Notes: generated by a model from the sequence alone, not told the origin. A stretch of 64,000 nucleotides of DNA from Lysinibacter sp. HNR (GCF_029760935.1 NZ_CP121684.1:992001-1056000), one strand, 5' to 3'; shown: positions 16,254 to 25,641, counted from the stretch's first letter. Numbers and translations are program-made.

Positions 16254-17120
16254 TTAGCGGTTTGGGCGGATGCCTGCTAAACGTTTCATGCCCCGTTGAA
16301 GACGGGTACCAAAAAGGGTAGATCGCGTGTGTTGCTGTGCGAACTCACGGGTTTCTATGAGCATTTTTAACCGTTCTTCGGGTGTTTTTGCCTTGCGCGT
16401 ATTAACCTCAGCAACAACGTTTCCCGACCATCCCGAGGCTGCCAATGCCGCAAGAACCTGGGCTACCGGTTGATTGCCCTTGCCGGGAAGGAGATGCTCA
16501 TCGAAGACTTTTCCCTCGTCAAGTGAGCCCGATCCGTCGCACAGGTGAATGTGTTTGAGTCGCCTTCCCAGGGTTGTCATAAGCTCAAATGCATCCTGGC
16601 CGGAGAGAGCCGCGTGTGAGAAGTCGAGGGTCGTTGCGTCGCAGTCAAACTGGGTGATGTCCCAGCTGGGTGAATAGGCCTTGACGCTTTTCCCTTTCAC
16701 CCTCCATGGAAACATATTTTCTACCGCGATACGCACCTCGTACCTCTGGCTGATTTCTTCTACGATCTCTAGAAAGTTTTTGGCATAGTCCGCTTGCCAT
16801 CGAAAGGGCGGATGAACAACCACGGTGTCTGTCTGAAGTCCGCGTGCGAGTTCAGCCGTTTTTTCAAGCTTCACCCGAGGATCCGTTCCCCAGACAAAGT
16901 GTGTGAGTAAAAGAACGGGCGCGTGTACCGAGAGAATCGGGAGTTCATAGCGATCAGAAAGCTCGCTGAGTGACGTGACGTTTTGGGTACGCACATCGCG
17001 CGTCACCATGACTTCAACACCGTCAAAACCGGCTTCGCGCGCCAGGCGAAAACCGTTCGGGAGGTCAAGTGGATACACGCTTGACGTGCTCAGTCCTAAA
17101 CGAATCATCAGCATCCACAC
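16254..17120 (-). CDS. TIM-barrel sugar phosphate isomerase/epimerase-like
   Basis: 288 residues from a GTG at 17120, six bases after GAGGT; ATGs at 17114 and 17108 are alternatives. The sequence fits the AP-endonuclease-2/xylose-isomerase-like barrel: IRLGLSTSSVYP, AGFDGVEVMV, PILSVHAPV, TVVVHPPF, IAVENMFPW, TTLDFSHAALSG, LKHIHLCDGSG and VVAEVNTRK, with Glu, Asp and His metal ligands at strand ends. Proteins of this group isomerise sugars or related polyols; the substrate is not readable. It is divergent from otsAB. Confidence 0.75.
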   Translation of the reverse strand: MWMLMIRLGLSTSSVYPLDLPNGFRLAREAGFDGVEVMVTRDVRTQNVTSLSELSDRYELPILSVHAPVLLLTHFVWGTDPRVKLEKTAELARGLQTDTVVVHPPFRWQADYAKNFLEIVEEISQRYEVRIAVENMFPWRVKGKSVKAYSPSWDITQFDCDATTLDFSHAALSGQDAFELMTTLGRRLKHIHLCDGSGSLDEGKVFDEHLLPGKGNQPVAQVLAALAASGWSGNVVAEVNTRKAKTPEERLKMLIETREFAQQHTRSTLFGTRLQRGMKRLAGIRPNR

Positions 17121-17241
17121 TAGTACCTCAAGCTGGACGTTGGGAGGGCATTTCTGTCGACGCAAAAAGCTTAGGGAAAGGTAAATATATGCGTTTGTGT
17201 AGTGTGCCTGGTAAAGTGTAAGTTCACAAAGGGAGGAACCC

Positions 17242-19506
17242 GTGAGCTTAAACCATCAGAATTCTCTGGAAATGGTTGCAACGCACGACTTCATATGTAT
17301 CTCGAATCGACTACCCGTCGATAGGGTTATCGACGCTGACGGAAAACCAGGCTGGGCAACCTCTCCCGGTGGACTCATTACCGCGATGGATGCCGTTATG
17401 CGAGAGAAGGGCGGTGCGTGGATTGGGTGGCCCGGAGTTGCCGATGAGGAGTTTGAGCCCTTTTCCAAGGAACTTATTGATATCTATCCGGTGATGCTCA
17501 CGGCAAAGGATGTTGAACAGTTCTACGAGGGATTCGCCAACGACACAGTGTGGCCTCTCTATCACGACGTTATTGTCCCTCCGGCATATCATCGCGATTG
17601 GTGGGTAACATATCAGCGTGTAAACCAGCGCTTTGCGAATGAGGCAGCGCGATTGGCTTCGCCTCACGCGATGGTGTGGGTGCACGACTACCAATTGCAA
17701 TTGGTTCCGCGAATGCTGCGTGAGCTTAGGCCGGATCTGACCATTGGTTTTTTTAACCATATTCCCTTTCCTGCATATGAACTTTTTTCACAATTGCCCT
17801 GGCGTCGACAGATCATTAACGGTGTGCTCGGCGCCGATATCATCGGGTTTCAACGCCCAGCAGACGGTGGAAATTTTCGACGGGCCGTTCGTCGGCTCCT
17901 GGGTTATAAGACCAAGAATGAGCTTGTGTGGGAGCCGCAGTCAGATGGCGCATATCGCACCATCGTCGCGCGAAGTTTCCCCATCTCCATTGACGTCGCC
18001 GGTTTTGAGGCGATGGCAAAGTCGCCAGCTATTCAGGAGCGGGCGCGGGAGCTTCGGCATCAGCTCGGGCAAGATAAGGTGATCATGTTGGGGGTGGATC
18101 GTCTTGACTACACCAAGGGCATCCGTCATCGGATCAAAGCCTATAGTGAGCTTTTGGCTGACGGACGATTGAGCGTTGAAAACACCACCCTGGTGCAGGT
18201 TGCGAGTCCCAGCCGAGAACGGGTCGAAACTTACCGCCAACTACGCGATGAGATTGAACTTACGGTGGGGCGTGTGAATGGCGACTACGGGAGCATCGCT
18301 GATACCGCCGTGCACTATCTGCATCAGGGGTATCCTCGGGAAGAGATGGTCGCCCTCTACCTAGCTGCAGACGTGATGCTTGTAACCGCGCTCCGCGACG
18401 GTATGAACCTGGTTGCAAAGGAGTATGTGGCAACACGTTTTGATCGTCGCGGTACGCTGGTGCTCAGCGAGTTTGCTGGAGCATCCGATGAGCTGAAGCA
18501 GGCTCTTTTGGTGAACCCGCACGATATTGAGGGTCTAAAAGATCGTATTGTAGAAGCCGCTACCATGGGTGCCGCTGAGCAGGAAAGACGCATGCGTTCG
18601 CTGCGACGTCGGGTGGCAGATCACGATGTTGCACGGTGGTCGCAGTCGTTTCTGGACGCGATGGAGCGATCCCGTCTCCTCCGTGAAGCGGAAGAAAGGC
18701 GCGATGCCTCCGAGAGCGCTAGCACGGAATATGCCGTATCCGGGTCCGAACTTATCGGGGCTCTGGGAGACTTTTCACGACAAGAATCCGTGCTGGTAGC
18801 TCTTGATTTTGATGGAACCCTTTCTCCCGAGGTCGATCGGCCGGAGGATGCACGAGCCTTACCAGAGGTACAGAACTCCCTCGAACGGTTAGCCGCTATG
18901 AAGGGAGTGTCTCTTGCGCTTCTTTCGGGACGCTCTCTTGCCTCGCTGCGACACGTTTCCCGCGTGCCAGACTCTGTATACCTGGTGGGTTCTCACGGAG
19001 CTGAGGTCCACGACCCGGATACGGGGGAGGGCATGGGTATCAGCGAAGAGGAACAGCAATTGGTTTCACGTCTGGGGGCCGTGCTGAACGAAGCCGTTGA
19101 GGGCATCCCGGGAGTGTGGGTTGAATCTAAACCTGTTGGTCACGCGGTCCACACCCGGTTGGCCTCTGCTGATGATGCTCTGCGAGCCACAGCCGCGGCA
19201 GATTCCGCGGCAGATTCTCTGGGAGTCCTGCTGAAGGTTCGTGAGGGTAAGAACATCAGAGAGTTTGCGATTCGTGATGTGACAAAGGCCGAGGGAATCC
19301 GTTTACTCAAGAAGCGCGTGGGCGCGTTAGCGGTGCTTTTTGCGGGTGACGACGTTACCGATGAGGATGCCTTCCTGGCCTTATCGGACGGCGACGTGTC
19401 TATTAAGGTAGGCCAGGGGCCAACCGCTGCCACTCACCGGGTGTCCTCACCCGAGGCGATGGCAGAGGTGCTTCACAAGCTGGCGATACTCCTGGAGTCC
19501 AGATGA
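17242..19506 (+). CDS. otsAB: Trehalose-6-phosphate synthase/phosphatase fusion
   Basis: 754 residues; GTG start after GGGAGGAACCC. Residues about 15-475 are OtsA (GT20), which joins UDP- or GDP-glucose to glucose-6-phosphate: SNRLPV, SPGGL, GWPG, WVHDYQLQLVP, FFNHIPFP, LGVDRLDYTKGI and RDGMNLVAKEYV. After a charged linker, residues about 505-750 are OtsB, a HAD phosphatase releasing trehalose: ALDFDGTLSPE (nucleophile Asp), LLSGRS, GSHGAEV and FAGDDVTDEDAF. All catalytic motifs are intact in both halves. Trehalose serves stress protection and, in many actinobacteria, envelope glycolipids. Confidence 0.95.
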   Translation: MSLNHQNSLEMVATHDFICISNRLPVDRVIDADGKPGWATSPGGLITAMDAVMREKGGAWIGWPGVADEEFEPFSKELIDIYPVMLTAKDVEQFYEGFANDTVWPLYHDVIVPPAYHRDWWVTYQRVNQRFANEAARLASPHAMVWVHDYQLQLVPRMLRELRPDLTIGFFNHIPFPAYELFSQLPWRRQIINGVLGADIIGFQRPADGGNFRRAVRRLLGYKTKNELVWEPQSDGAYRTIVARSFPISIDVAGFEAMAKSPAIQERARELRHQLGQDKVIMLGVDRLDYTKGIRHRIKAYSELLADGRLSVENTTLVQVASPSRERVETYRQLRDEIELTVGRVNGDYGSIADTAVHYLHQGYPREEMVALYLAADVMLVTALRDGMNLVAKEYVATRFDRRGTLVLSEFAGASDELKQALLVNPHDIEGLKDRIVEAATMGAAEQERRMRSLRRRVADHDVARWSQSFLDAMERSRLLREAEERRDASESASTEYAVSGSELIGALGDFSRQESVLVALDFDGTLSPEVDRPEDARALPEVQNSLERLAAMKGVSLALLSGRSLASLRHVSRVPDSVYLVGSHGAEVHDPDTGEGMGISEEEQQLVSRLGAVLNEAVEGIPGVWVESKPVGHAVHTRLASADDALRATAAADSAADSLGVLLKVREGKNIREFAIRDVTKAEGIRLLKKRVGALAVLFAGDDVTDEDAFLALSDGDVSIKVGQGPTAATHRVSSPEAMAEVLHKLAILLESR

Positions 19507-19516
19507 GAAACTACCG

Positions 19517-20992
19517 TCACCACCGACTCGGCTCGTAGTCTTTCAGGAAAACACCATAAAGGTCTTCTCCAGATTCACCTCGCACAATGGGATCGTATAC
19601 CCGTGCGGCACCGTCTACCAGATCGAGCGGGGCGTGAAAACCCTCCTCCGCCAGACGAAGTTTAGTGGGGTGTGGCCTCTCGTCGGTGATCCATCCGGTA
19701 TCGACGCTCGTCATGAGTATGCGGTCGGTGGTGAACATTTCTTTAGCACTGGTACGAGTGAGCATATTGAGCGCTGCTTTGGCCATATTGGTATGAGGGT
19801 GACCGGGGCCTTTGTAACCGCGATTAAACACGCCCTCCATCGCGGAGACGTTGACCACGTACGTTCTTTCAGCCTCTGCTGCGGCCATTGCGGCGCGAAG
19901 CTTGCTGATGAGGATAAAGGGTGCGGTTGAGTTGCATAATTGCACCTCGAGCAGTTCCAAGGGGTCGACCTGCTCAACGCTGGCAACCCAGCTGTTGCTG
20001 TCGACAGTGTCCGGGATGAGGCCGCCCGCATCGATTGCAGAACCGTCCCTGTGACGCTCTATTGAGGATGCACCGGGCACGAGCGCTTGCCCGGTGAGTT
20101 CTGCCGCGGTGCGCGATCCCGTGCCGCTCGCCACGGTGGAGAGAAGCGGATGGTCGAGCACAGACGTCTCCAGGGCGCGGGGGTGTGCAGTAGTGGCGTG
20201 GCCGAGGGTGAGTATCTCTACCGTTTGATTGTCGGGGAGGGGAAGAGCTTCCGCTTCCATCAGGGCGGAGTATGCGCCGGGGGAACGACGTACTGTTTGT
20301 GCCGCATTGTTGATGAGAATATCGAGGGGTCCCTGTGTCGCTACCGATTCCGCCAGTGCAATGACCTGTGCCGGGTCACGCAGGTCTATACCGACCACCC
20401 GCAGGCGGTGGAGCCAATCGGCGGAGTCGGGCATCGCGGTGAAGCGACGCACCGCATCTTTGGGAAAGCGTGTGGTGATGGTTGTGTGTGCGCCGTCTCG
20501 AAGAAGCCGCAGGGCAATATACATGCCGATTTTTGCCCGTCCGCCCGTGAGTAGCGCACGTTTTCCCGTGAGGTTGGTGCGGGCGTCTCGTTTCTTGTGG
20601 CTCATTGCCGCGCATTTTGGGCAGAGCTGATGGTAAAAAGCGTCCACAAGCGTGTATCGCTGCTTGCAGATGTAACAGGGACGAGCAACAATCAACTCAC
20701 CCGCAACGGGTTGGTCGGTGCTACTTTGTAGGTCGGCCCCGCGTGTTTCATCATCGATCCTGTTGGGTGCTCCCGTGGCCGTTGTGGCGATCACAGAGTT
20801 ATCGGCCTCTTGGACGCGCTTGCGTTTAAGCGCTCGACGAGAGATTTTAACCGATTTAAACATCTTTGCGGTGGCCTGGCGCACGGTGTTAAAGTCGGGG
20901 TCGCTCTCGTCGAGCTCGCTGAGCGTTGCAAGTACCCTGAGCGTAGTCTCAAGGTCTTCGGGGCTAATAGTTGAAGAGATCTCCGAGGGCAT
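19517..20992 (-). CDS. SDR oxidoreductase with N-terminal zinc ribbon
   Basis: 491 residues. The N-terminal 100 residues are polar. A CxxC pair pattern CYICKQRYTLVDAFYHQLCPKC (about 106-127) looks like a zinc-binding knuckle. The Rossmann part follows: LLTGGRAKIGMYIALRLLRDG (cofactor loop), DPLDILINNAAQT-like NNAA, a Ser in VNVSAMEG and a Lys in HTNMAKAALNM, where a Tyr would be usual for the YxxxK pair. The tail is ESGEDLYGVFLKDYEPSRW. It starts 46 bases after the GapB-like gene in the same direction, so probably co-transcribed. Substrate unknown. Confidence 0.75.
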   Translation of the reverse strand: MPSEISSTISPEDLETTLRVLATLSELDESDPDFNTVRQATAKMFKSVKISRRALKRKRVQEADNSVIATTATGAPNRIDDETRGADLQSSTDQPVAGELIVARPCYICKQRYTLVDAFYHQLCPKCAAMSHKKRDARTNLTGKRALLTGGRAKIGMYIALRLLRDGAHTTITTRFPKDAVRRFTAMPDSADWLHRLRVVGIDLRDPAQVIALAESVATQGPLDILINNAAQTVRRSPGAYSALMEAEALPLPDNQTVEILTLGHATTAHPRALETSVLDHPLLSTVASGTGSRTAAELTGQALVPGASSIERHRDGSAIDAGGLIPDTVDSNSWVASVEQVDPLELLEVQLCNSTAPFILISKLRAAMAAAEAERTYVVNVSAMEGVFNRGYKGPGHPHTNMAKAALNMLTRTSAKEMFTTDRILMTSVDTGWITDERPHPTKLRLAEEGFHAPLDLVDGAARVYDPIVRGESGEDLYGVFLKDYEPSRW

Positions 20993-21038
20993 TACTCCAT
21001 GATATCTCCCGGAGCGGTGTCGCCCTGGGCGTTAGCCT

Positions 21039-22526
21039 TTAGTGCATCGGGGCGGCAACGCGGCTCGGTGTAATAACCGGGAATGTGGGCGGATGCACCT
21101 GGCCAATCTCCTCCAGAACACGGATCACCTGACAGCTGTATCCAAACTCGTTGTCGTACCACACGTAGAGCACCAGATTTTTACCCGTGCTGATGGTGGC
21201 CAGACCGTCAACAATTCCGGCCTTACGAGAGCCCACAAAGTCAGTAGAGACCACCTCGTTGGAGTCGATATAGTCGATTTGTTTGTGCAGAGGTGAGGTG
21301 AGGGAGATCATGCGGAGATAGTTATTGATCTCTTCTTTGTCGGTCGGGTTGTCGAGCGTGAGATTGAGGATGGCCATCGACACATTGGGTGTGGGCACAC
21401 GGATGGCGTTACCCGTGAGCTTGCCAGAGAGCTCGGGCAGGGCTTTAGCCACGGCTGACGCCGCGCCGGTCTCTGTGAGAACCATGTTGATTGCGGCGGA
21501 GCGGCCTCGTCGGTCACCCTTGTGGAAGTTATCGATGAGGTTCTGGTCGTTGGTAAAGGAGTGCACCGTTTCTACGTGCCCGTGTGCGATGCCGTACCGA
21601 TCGTTGATGACTTTGAGTACCGGGGTGATGGCATTTGTGGTGCAGGACGCCGCCGTGATGATGCTGTCATCGTCGTGAATGGTGTCGTGATTGATACCGT
21701 GAACGATATTTTTGAGAGAGCCCTTACCCGGTGCGGTGAGAACCACGCGTGTGGCGCCGGGGGACTCAAGATGCCGGGACAGCCCCTCCTCGTCGCGCCA
21801 GCGACCCGTATTGTCTACAACGATTGCGTTGTTGATGCCGTACTGTACGTAGTCAACGCTGGTGGGATCATCTGAGTAAATCACCTGGATGTATATGCCA
21901 TTGGCGCGGATAACGCTGTTTTTGTGGTCAACGGAAATGGTTCCGTCAAAGGGGCCGTGAACTGAGTCGCGGCGGAGTAGGTTTGCGCGTTTTTCCAGAT
22001 CGTTAGAGGAGCTTTTTCGGACCACTATGGCTCGTAGTCGAAGGCCGTAGTCACCCCCGGAGTGTCCGATGAGAATGCGAGCGAGCAACCTGCCGATACG
22101 GCCAAAGCCATAAAGAACCACATCTGTGGTCTCGCGTCGTGATGGCTTATCCTGGCCCAGGACACTGCTCAGAGTCTCACCCAGATAGGACTCCAAGCTG
22201 AGGGAGTCTGTTGCTGTGCTTTCTTTGCTGGTGTAGTCGGAAAGGATCCCGGCCAGGTCGATGGAGGATGGCCCCGGTTCGAGCGCGCTGATTGCCAGTA
22301 GGAGTGGAAAGGTGTCGTGAACCGAAAGCTCCACGCTGTCTACACGACGCGCAAAACGATGGGCTTTGAGGATATCCGTAGCGGATTGATTAATGAGGCT
22401 TCTTCCGTGAATTGATGTGACCACCCCGTGTTCGCGATACAGACGACCGATAACCGGGATCATCGCTTCTGCAAGTTCTTGTTTTTCGAGCCAGTCGTTG
22501 AGGTGGGCATCGGATGCGTGTTTCAC
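21039..22526 (-). CDS. GapB-type glyceraldehyde-3-phosphate dehydrogenase
   Basis: 495 residues, GTG start with AAGGAAAG upstream. The GAPDH core begins only at about residue 136 (VVLYGFGRIGRLL). The catalytic Cys is 295 in ASCTTNAITP; other core motifs are HSFTNDQNLIDNFH, RRGRSAAINMV, GNAIRVPTPNVSMA and WYDNEFGYSCQV. The 135-residue N-terminal extension (NDWLEKQELAEAMIPVIGRLYRE...) is not part of classical GAPDH but is seen in the long actinobacterial GapB-like forms, which can work in the gluconeogenic direction with NADP. Cofactor use here is not readable. Confidence 0.85.
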   Translation of the reverse strand: MKHASDAHLNDWLEKQELAEAMIPVIGRLYREHGVVTSIHGRSLINQSATDILKAHRFARRVDSVELSVHDTFPLLLAISALEPGPSSIDLAGILSDYTSKESTATDSLSLESYLGETLSSVLGQDKPSRRETTDVVLYGFGRIGRLLARILIGHSGGDYGLRLRAIVVRKSSSNDLEKRANLLRRDSVHGPFDGTISVDHKNSVIRANGIYIQVIYSDDPTSVDYVQYGINNAIVVDNTGRWRDEEGLSRHLESPGATRVVLTAPGKGSLKNIVHGINHDTIHDDDSIITAASCTTNAITPVLKVINDRYGIAHGHVETVHSFTNDQNLIDNFHKGDRRGRSAAINMVLTETGAASAVAKALPELSGKLTGNAIRVPTPNVSMAILNLTLDNPTDKEEINNYLRMISLTSPLHKQIDYIDSNEVVSTDFVGSRKAGIVDGLATISTGKNLVLYVWYDNEFGYSCQVIRVLEEIGQVHPPTFPVITPSRVAAPMH

Positions 22527-22599
22527 GTACTCTTTCCTTCTTCCTTGACGGTTCTCTCCGATTCTTTGTGGGAAATCGAAAGAGAAGATGTGATCCTAC

Positions 22600-22656
22600 T
22601 TAAATAAGAAACGGGAACATGCACAAAAGATTATTAATCATTTGTGCAGTTCCCGT
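22600..22656 (-). terminator. Long hairpin with U-rich tail, downstream of marR
   Basis: Arms 22611-22627 and 22641-22656 pair over 16 bases with one bulged A; the 13-base loop itself contains GATTA/TAATC. On the minus strand the stem is followed by TTTCTTATTT, as in an intrinsic terminator. It lies after the marR-like gene and before the GapB-like gene. It could also be a regulatory palindrome for the latter. Confidence 0.6.
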
Positions 22657-22664
22657 GCTATCTA

Positions 22665-22740
22665 GTTTAGCTGAGTGGACGACACCCATGCATCGTCGCA
22701 AGGGTGGAATACACGTAGCTACCCACTCACTAAGCTAAAC
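22665..22740. repeat. Inverted repeat overlapping the marR stop
   Basis: GTTTAGCTGAGTGG (22665-22678) pairs with CCACTC...AGCTAAAC (22723-22740) apart from a 4-base insertion that includes the marR stop codon. The 44-base centre contains a smaller hairpin (CACCC/GGGTG). Together with the neighbouring hairpin it makes an elaborate transcript end. Confidence 0.5.
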
Positions 22741-23278
22741 GTGAGTTAAGGTTTGTTATCTGTTTACGGAGGGTCTCAAACTCTCGGGCGGTCATGTTAA
22801 GCTTTTCTGCGATCTCTACGGGTATTCCCTCGGTTTCCTTGCGCATAGCCCGTCCACGATCGGTAAGAGTGATGGATAGGGTACGCTCGTCCTCGGGAAG
22901 ACGTGTGCGTGTCAGCAGCCCCTGCTGTTCCAAGCGCTTAATGAGCGGTGAGAGTGTTCCGGCCTCCTGCGAGAGTTCTTTGCTCAGATTGCTGAGCGAG
23001 AGAGACGCCCGCTTTTTTGTTGCCTCTGTTTTCTTCGACTTCTTTCCCTTTGCGGGCTTGCTGTCCGCATCTTTTTCTGCGGCTGCTGCCTCGGCAGCCT
23101 CAACCTCCAGCTCGTGCTCCCACAATTTTGCCAGCGCAAAGAACTGAGGGGGGGTTAATCCTACAGGGGCCAGAGCCTCGCTGTATTGATTTGCAATCTT
23201 TCGTGCTACGACGGTTAGGGTAAAACCAAGCTGGTTGTCGAGGGCTAGCTGGTCGTCATCTGTGTTGCTCACGGTCAT
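22730..23278 (-). CDS. MarR-family regulator with Lys/Ala-rich insertion
   Basis: 182 residues from the ATG at 23278; the frame extends to 23374 but that part is unlike the family. Residues about 16-55 (LGFTLTVVARKIANQYSEALAPVGLTPPQFFALAKLWEH) and 93-180 (LSNLSKELSQEAGTLSPLIKRLEQQGLLTRTR, DERTLSITLTDRGR) are an OhrR-like winged helix. No N-terminal redox cysteine is visible. Between them, about 56-92, is a charged low-complexity insert rich in Ala, Glu and Lys, absent from usual MarR proteins, placed just before the helix-turn-helix. Divergent from a small membrane protein. Confidence 0.8.
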   Translation of the reverse strand: MTVSNTDDDQLALDNQLGFTLTVVARKIANQYSEALAPVGLTPPQFFALAKLWEHELEVEAAEAAAAEKDADSKPAKGKKSKKTEATKKRASLSLSNLSKELSQEAGTLSPLIKRLEQQGLLTRTRLPEDERTLSITLTDRGRAMRKETEGIPVEIAEKLNMTAREFETLRKQITNLNSRLA

Positions 23279-23441
23279 CTCCAAAATTGTGCGAATTAAG
23301 TAGGACGATATTCTCGTCGCCCCTGAGAAAAGATGATAATACATATTTGTGTGTAAAACCTCTAAGGAGCACAAGTTTCTTAAAATGCTAGTGTAGGGTG
23401 AACATCAACGCTGTCTGTCAATACCGCACCCCAGGAGTGTC

Positions 23442-23690
23442 ATGTCTGCAAATATTGAATCCAAAAAAATTGGAAGTGCAAAGCATGAGGGTTACGCCCA
23501 CGGTGTCTCTCTGCTGTTGACAATACTAGCAGCGATCAGCAGTCTTGTTCTGGTTTTTGGCGGTTTTTGGGTGATGGGTCATGCTTTTGCTCAAGAGGGT
23601 TATGAGTTCATATGGTTCCTGGGGGGAATCCTGTCGGCTTCCCTTGGTCTCTGGGTTGCGTTTGGGATAACCCCGCGTTTAGAGCGTTAG
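23442..23690 (+). CDS. Small two-helix membrane protein
   Basis: 82 residues, ATG preceded by CAGGAG. Two hydrophobic helices (about 22-45 and 55-75) separated by HAFAQEGYEF, ending TPRLER. It is divergent from the MarR-like gene with about 160 bp between starts, so it is a possible target of that regulator. No family recognised. Confidence 0.65.
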   Translation: MSANIESKKIGSAKHEGYAHGVSLLLTILAAISSLVLVFGGFWVMGHAFAQEGYEFIWFLGGILSASLGLWVAFGITPRLER

Positions 23691-23795
23691 GACGCACTTT
23701 AAACTCACCCCAATAAGAGCGGGTGAACTTTTAACACAACCCCACTATTTCGACACGAATAGCATTGGGTGTCTCCGCGTCTATCTGCTCAGCGA

Positions 23796-23808
23796 TACAC
23801 TCATACCA
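23796..23808 (+). promoter_or_regulatory. -10 box of leaderless ilvD transcript
   Basis: TACACT (23796-23801) is followed by exactly six bases and the ilvD ATG, which puts the expected transcript start on the A of ATG. No ribosome site precedes the ATG, fitting leaderless translation. No clear -35 is visible. Confidence 0.5.
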
Positions 23809-25502
23809 TGTCTGAAATCGATATAAAGCCACGCAGCCGTGAAGTAACTGATGGTATTGAGAAAGCAGCCTCTCGAGGAATGCTTCGTGCGGTTGGTATG
23901 GGGGATGAAGACTGGGATAAGCCCCAGATTGGTGTTGCCAGTTCCTGGAACGAAATCACGCCCTGTAACCTGAGTCTTGACCGGCTTGCCCAAGGGTGCA
24001 AAGAGGGAGTGCATGCGGGCGGTGGGTACCCCCTGCAATTTGGTACGATTTCGGTCTCTGACGGTATCTCTATGGGGCATGAGGGAATGCACTTCTCTCT
24101 GGTCTCACGCGAGGTGATCGCTGACTCCGTAGAGACGGTCATGATGGCGGAGCGGCTTGACGGCTCGGTGCTTCTGGCGGGATGTGATAAGTCGCTGCCC
24201 GGGATGCTCATGGCGGCCGCCCGGCTGGACCTGGCATCGGTTTTTCTTTATGCGGGGTCGATTGCCCCCGGATGGGTCAAGCTGAGCGACGGAACTGAGA
24301 AAGACGTGACCATCATCGACGCGTTTGAGGCGGTTGGTGCCTGCAAGGCGGGCACTATGAGCGAGGAAGACCTCAAGCGTATTGAGTGTGCGATTGCTCC
24401 GGGTGAGGGCGCCTGCGGTGGTATGTATACGGCCAACACCATGGCGAGTGTTGCGGAGGCGATCGGTATGAGCCTTCCCGGCTCGGCCGCGCCTCCTAGC
24501 GCGGATCGTCGCCGCGATTACTTTGCTCACCGCTCTGGTGAAGCCGTTGTGAACCTTATTAAAAAAGGTATTACCGCCCGCGACATCATGACTAAAAAGG
24601 CCTTTGAAAACGCCATAGCTGTTGTCATGGCGTTTGGCGGCTCAACAAACGCTGTGCTTCACCTGTTAGCGATTGCTCGGGAAGCGGAGGTCGATCTCAC
24701 TCTGGATGACTTTAATCGTATCGGTGACCGGGTTCCCCACATTGGTGATCTCAAACCCTTTGGAAAATACGTGATGAATGACGTAGACCGCCACGGCGGC
24801 GTCCCCGTCGTGATGAAGGCCCTGCTTGATGCGGGACTTATCCACGGAGATTGCCTCACGGTAACGGGTAAAACGGTTGCCGAGAACCTGGCTGATATTA
24901 ATCCCGATCCTGTTGATGGGGAGGTGATTCGCACGCTTGATAATCCCATTCACGCAACGGGCGGACTCACGATTCTGCACGGAACCTTTGCTCCGGAGGG
25001 CGCCGTTGTTAAAACCGCTGGTTTTGATCTTGAGGTTTTTGAGGGCCCCGCACGCGTGTTTGAGCGCGAACGTGAGGCCATGGACGCCCTGACCGAGGGG
25101 AAGATTGGTGCTGGAGACGTTGTGGTCATTCGCTACGAGGGTCCCAAGGGTGGGCCTGGTATGCGAGAGATGCTTGCGATTACCGGTGCCATTAAGGGTG
25201 CGGGATTGGGTAAAGATGTACTACTCTTGACAGATGGCCGGTTCTCAGGTGGCACAACCGGACTGTGTATTGGCCATATTGCACCGGAAGCGGTGGACGG
25301 AGGTCCTATCGCTTTTGTTCGCGACGGTGACCTCATTCGGGTTGATATCGCCGCTCGCACGCTCGATCTACGGGTTGACCCTCAGGAGCTTGCAGCCCGC
25401 GCAGAAGGGTGGTCACCTCTTCCGCCACGCTATACCCGTGGCGTTCTGGCTAAGTACTCGAAGCTTGTACGCTCGGCTTCGGAGGGCGCCATTACAGGCT
25501 AG
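23808..25502 (+). CDS. ilvD: Dihydroxy-acid dehydratase
   Basis: 564 residues. It dehydrates dihydroxy acids to 2-oxo acids, the third common step of valine/isoleucine synthesis. Motifs: [17 protein letters not shown] (Cys ligand), [41 protein letters not shown] (Cys), [15 protein letters not shown] (Cys), [27 protein letters not shown] and [23 protein letters not shown]. Three cysteines support an Fe-S cluster. Length is normal. It is first in an ilvD-ilvB-ilvN-ilvC block. Confidence 0.95.
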   Translation: MSEIDIKPRSREVTDGIEKAASRGMLRAVGMGDEDWDKPQIGVASSWNEITPCNLSLDRLAQGCKEGVHAGGGYPLQFGTISVSDGISMGHEGMHFSLVSREVIADSVETVMMAERLDGSVLLAGCDKSLPGMLMAAARLDLASVFLYAGSIAPGWVKLSDGTEKDVTIIDAFEAVGACKAGTMSEEDLKRIECAIAPGEGACGGMYTANTMASVAEAIGMSLPGSAAPPSADRRRDYFAHRSGEAVVNLIKKGITARDIMTKKAFENAIAVVMAFGGSTNAVLHLLAIAREAEVDLTLDDFNRIGDRVPHIGDLKPFGKYVMNDVDRHGGVPVVMKALLDAGLIHGDCLTVTGKTVAENLADINPDPVDGEVIRTLDNPIHATGGLTILHGTFAPEGAVVKTAGFDLEVFEGPARVFEREREAMDALTEGKIGAGDVVVIRYEGPKGGPGMREMLAITGAIKGAGLGKDVLLLTDGRFSGGTTGLCIGHIAPEAVDGGPIAFVRDGDLIRVDIAARTLDLRVDPQELAARAEGWSPLPPRYTRGVLAKYSKLVRSASEGAITG

Positions 25503-25566
25503 TGTGCGCCCCCTCTGCAGTTGTCGTGTGCCTTGGGGACTCATAGGCTTTTCTCGAAGACGTGCG

Positions 25567-25641
25567 ATGGCAGCAATAAAAACCATAATTGTGAATCTCA
25601 CATCACCCACAGAACCAAGTCGAAAGAAAAATTACGAATGA
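25567..25641 (+). CDS. Candidate ilv leader peptide overlapping ilvB
   Basis: A 24-codon frame starts [11 protein letters not shown] and ends with TGA at 25639-25641, overlapping the ilvB ATG (ATGA). Codons 4-11 encode Ile, Lys, Thr, Ile, Ile, Val, Asn, Leu: five of eight are branched-chain residues, the end products of the pathway. The second half is Ser/Pro/Lys-rich. I see only a weak ribosome site (GAAGA) and no terminator between it and ilvB. If real, stalling on low charged Ile/Val/Leu tRNA could alter coupled translation of ilvB. Coincidence cannot be excluded. Confidence 0.45.
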   Translation: MAAIKTIIVNLTSPTEPSRKKNYE

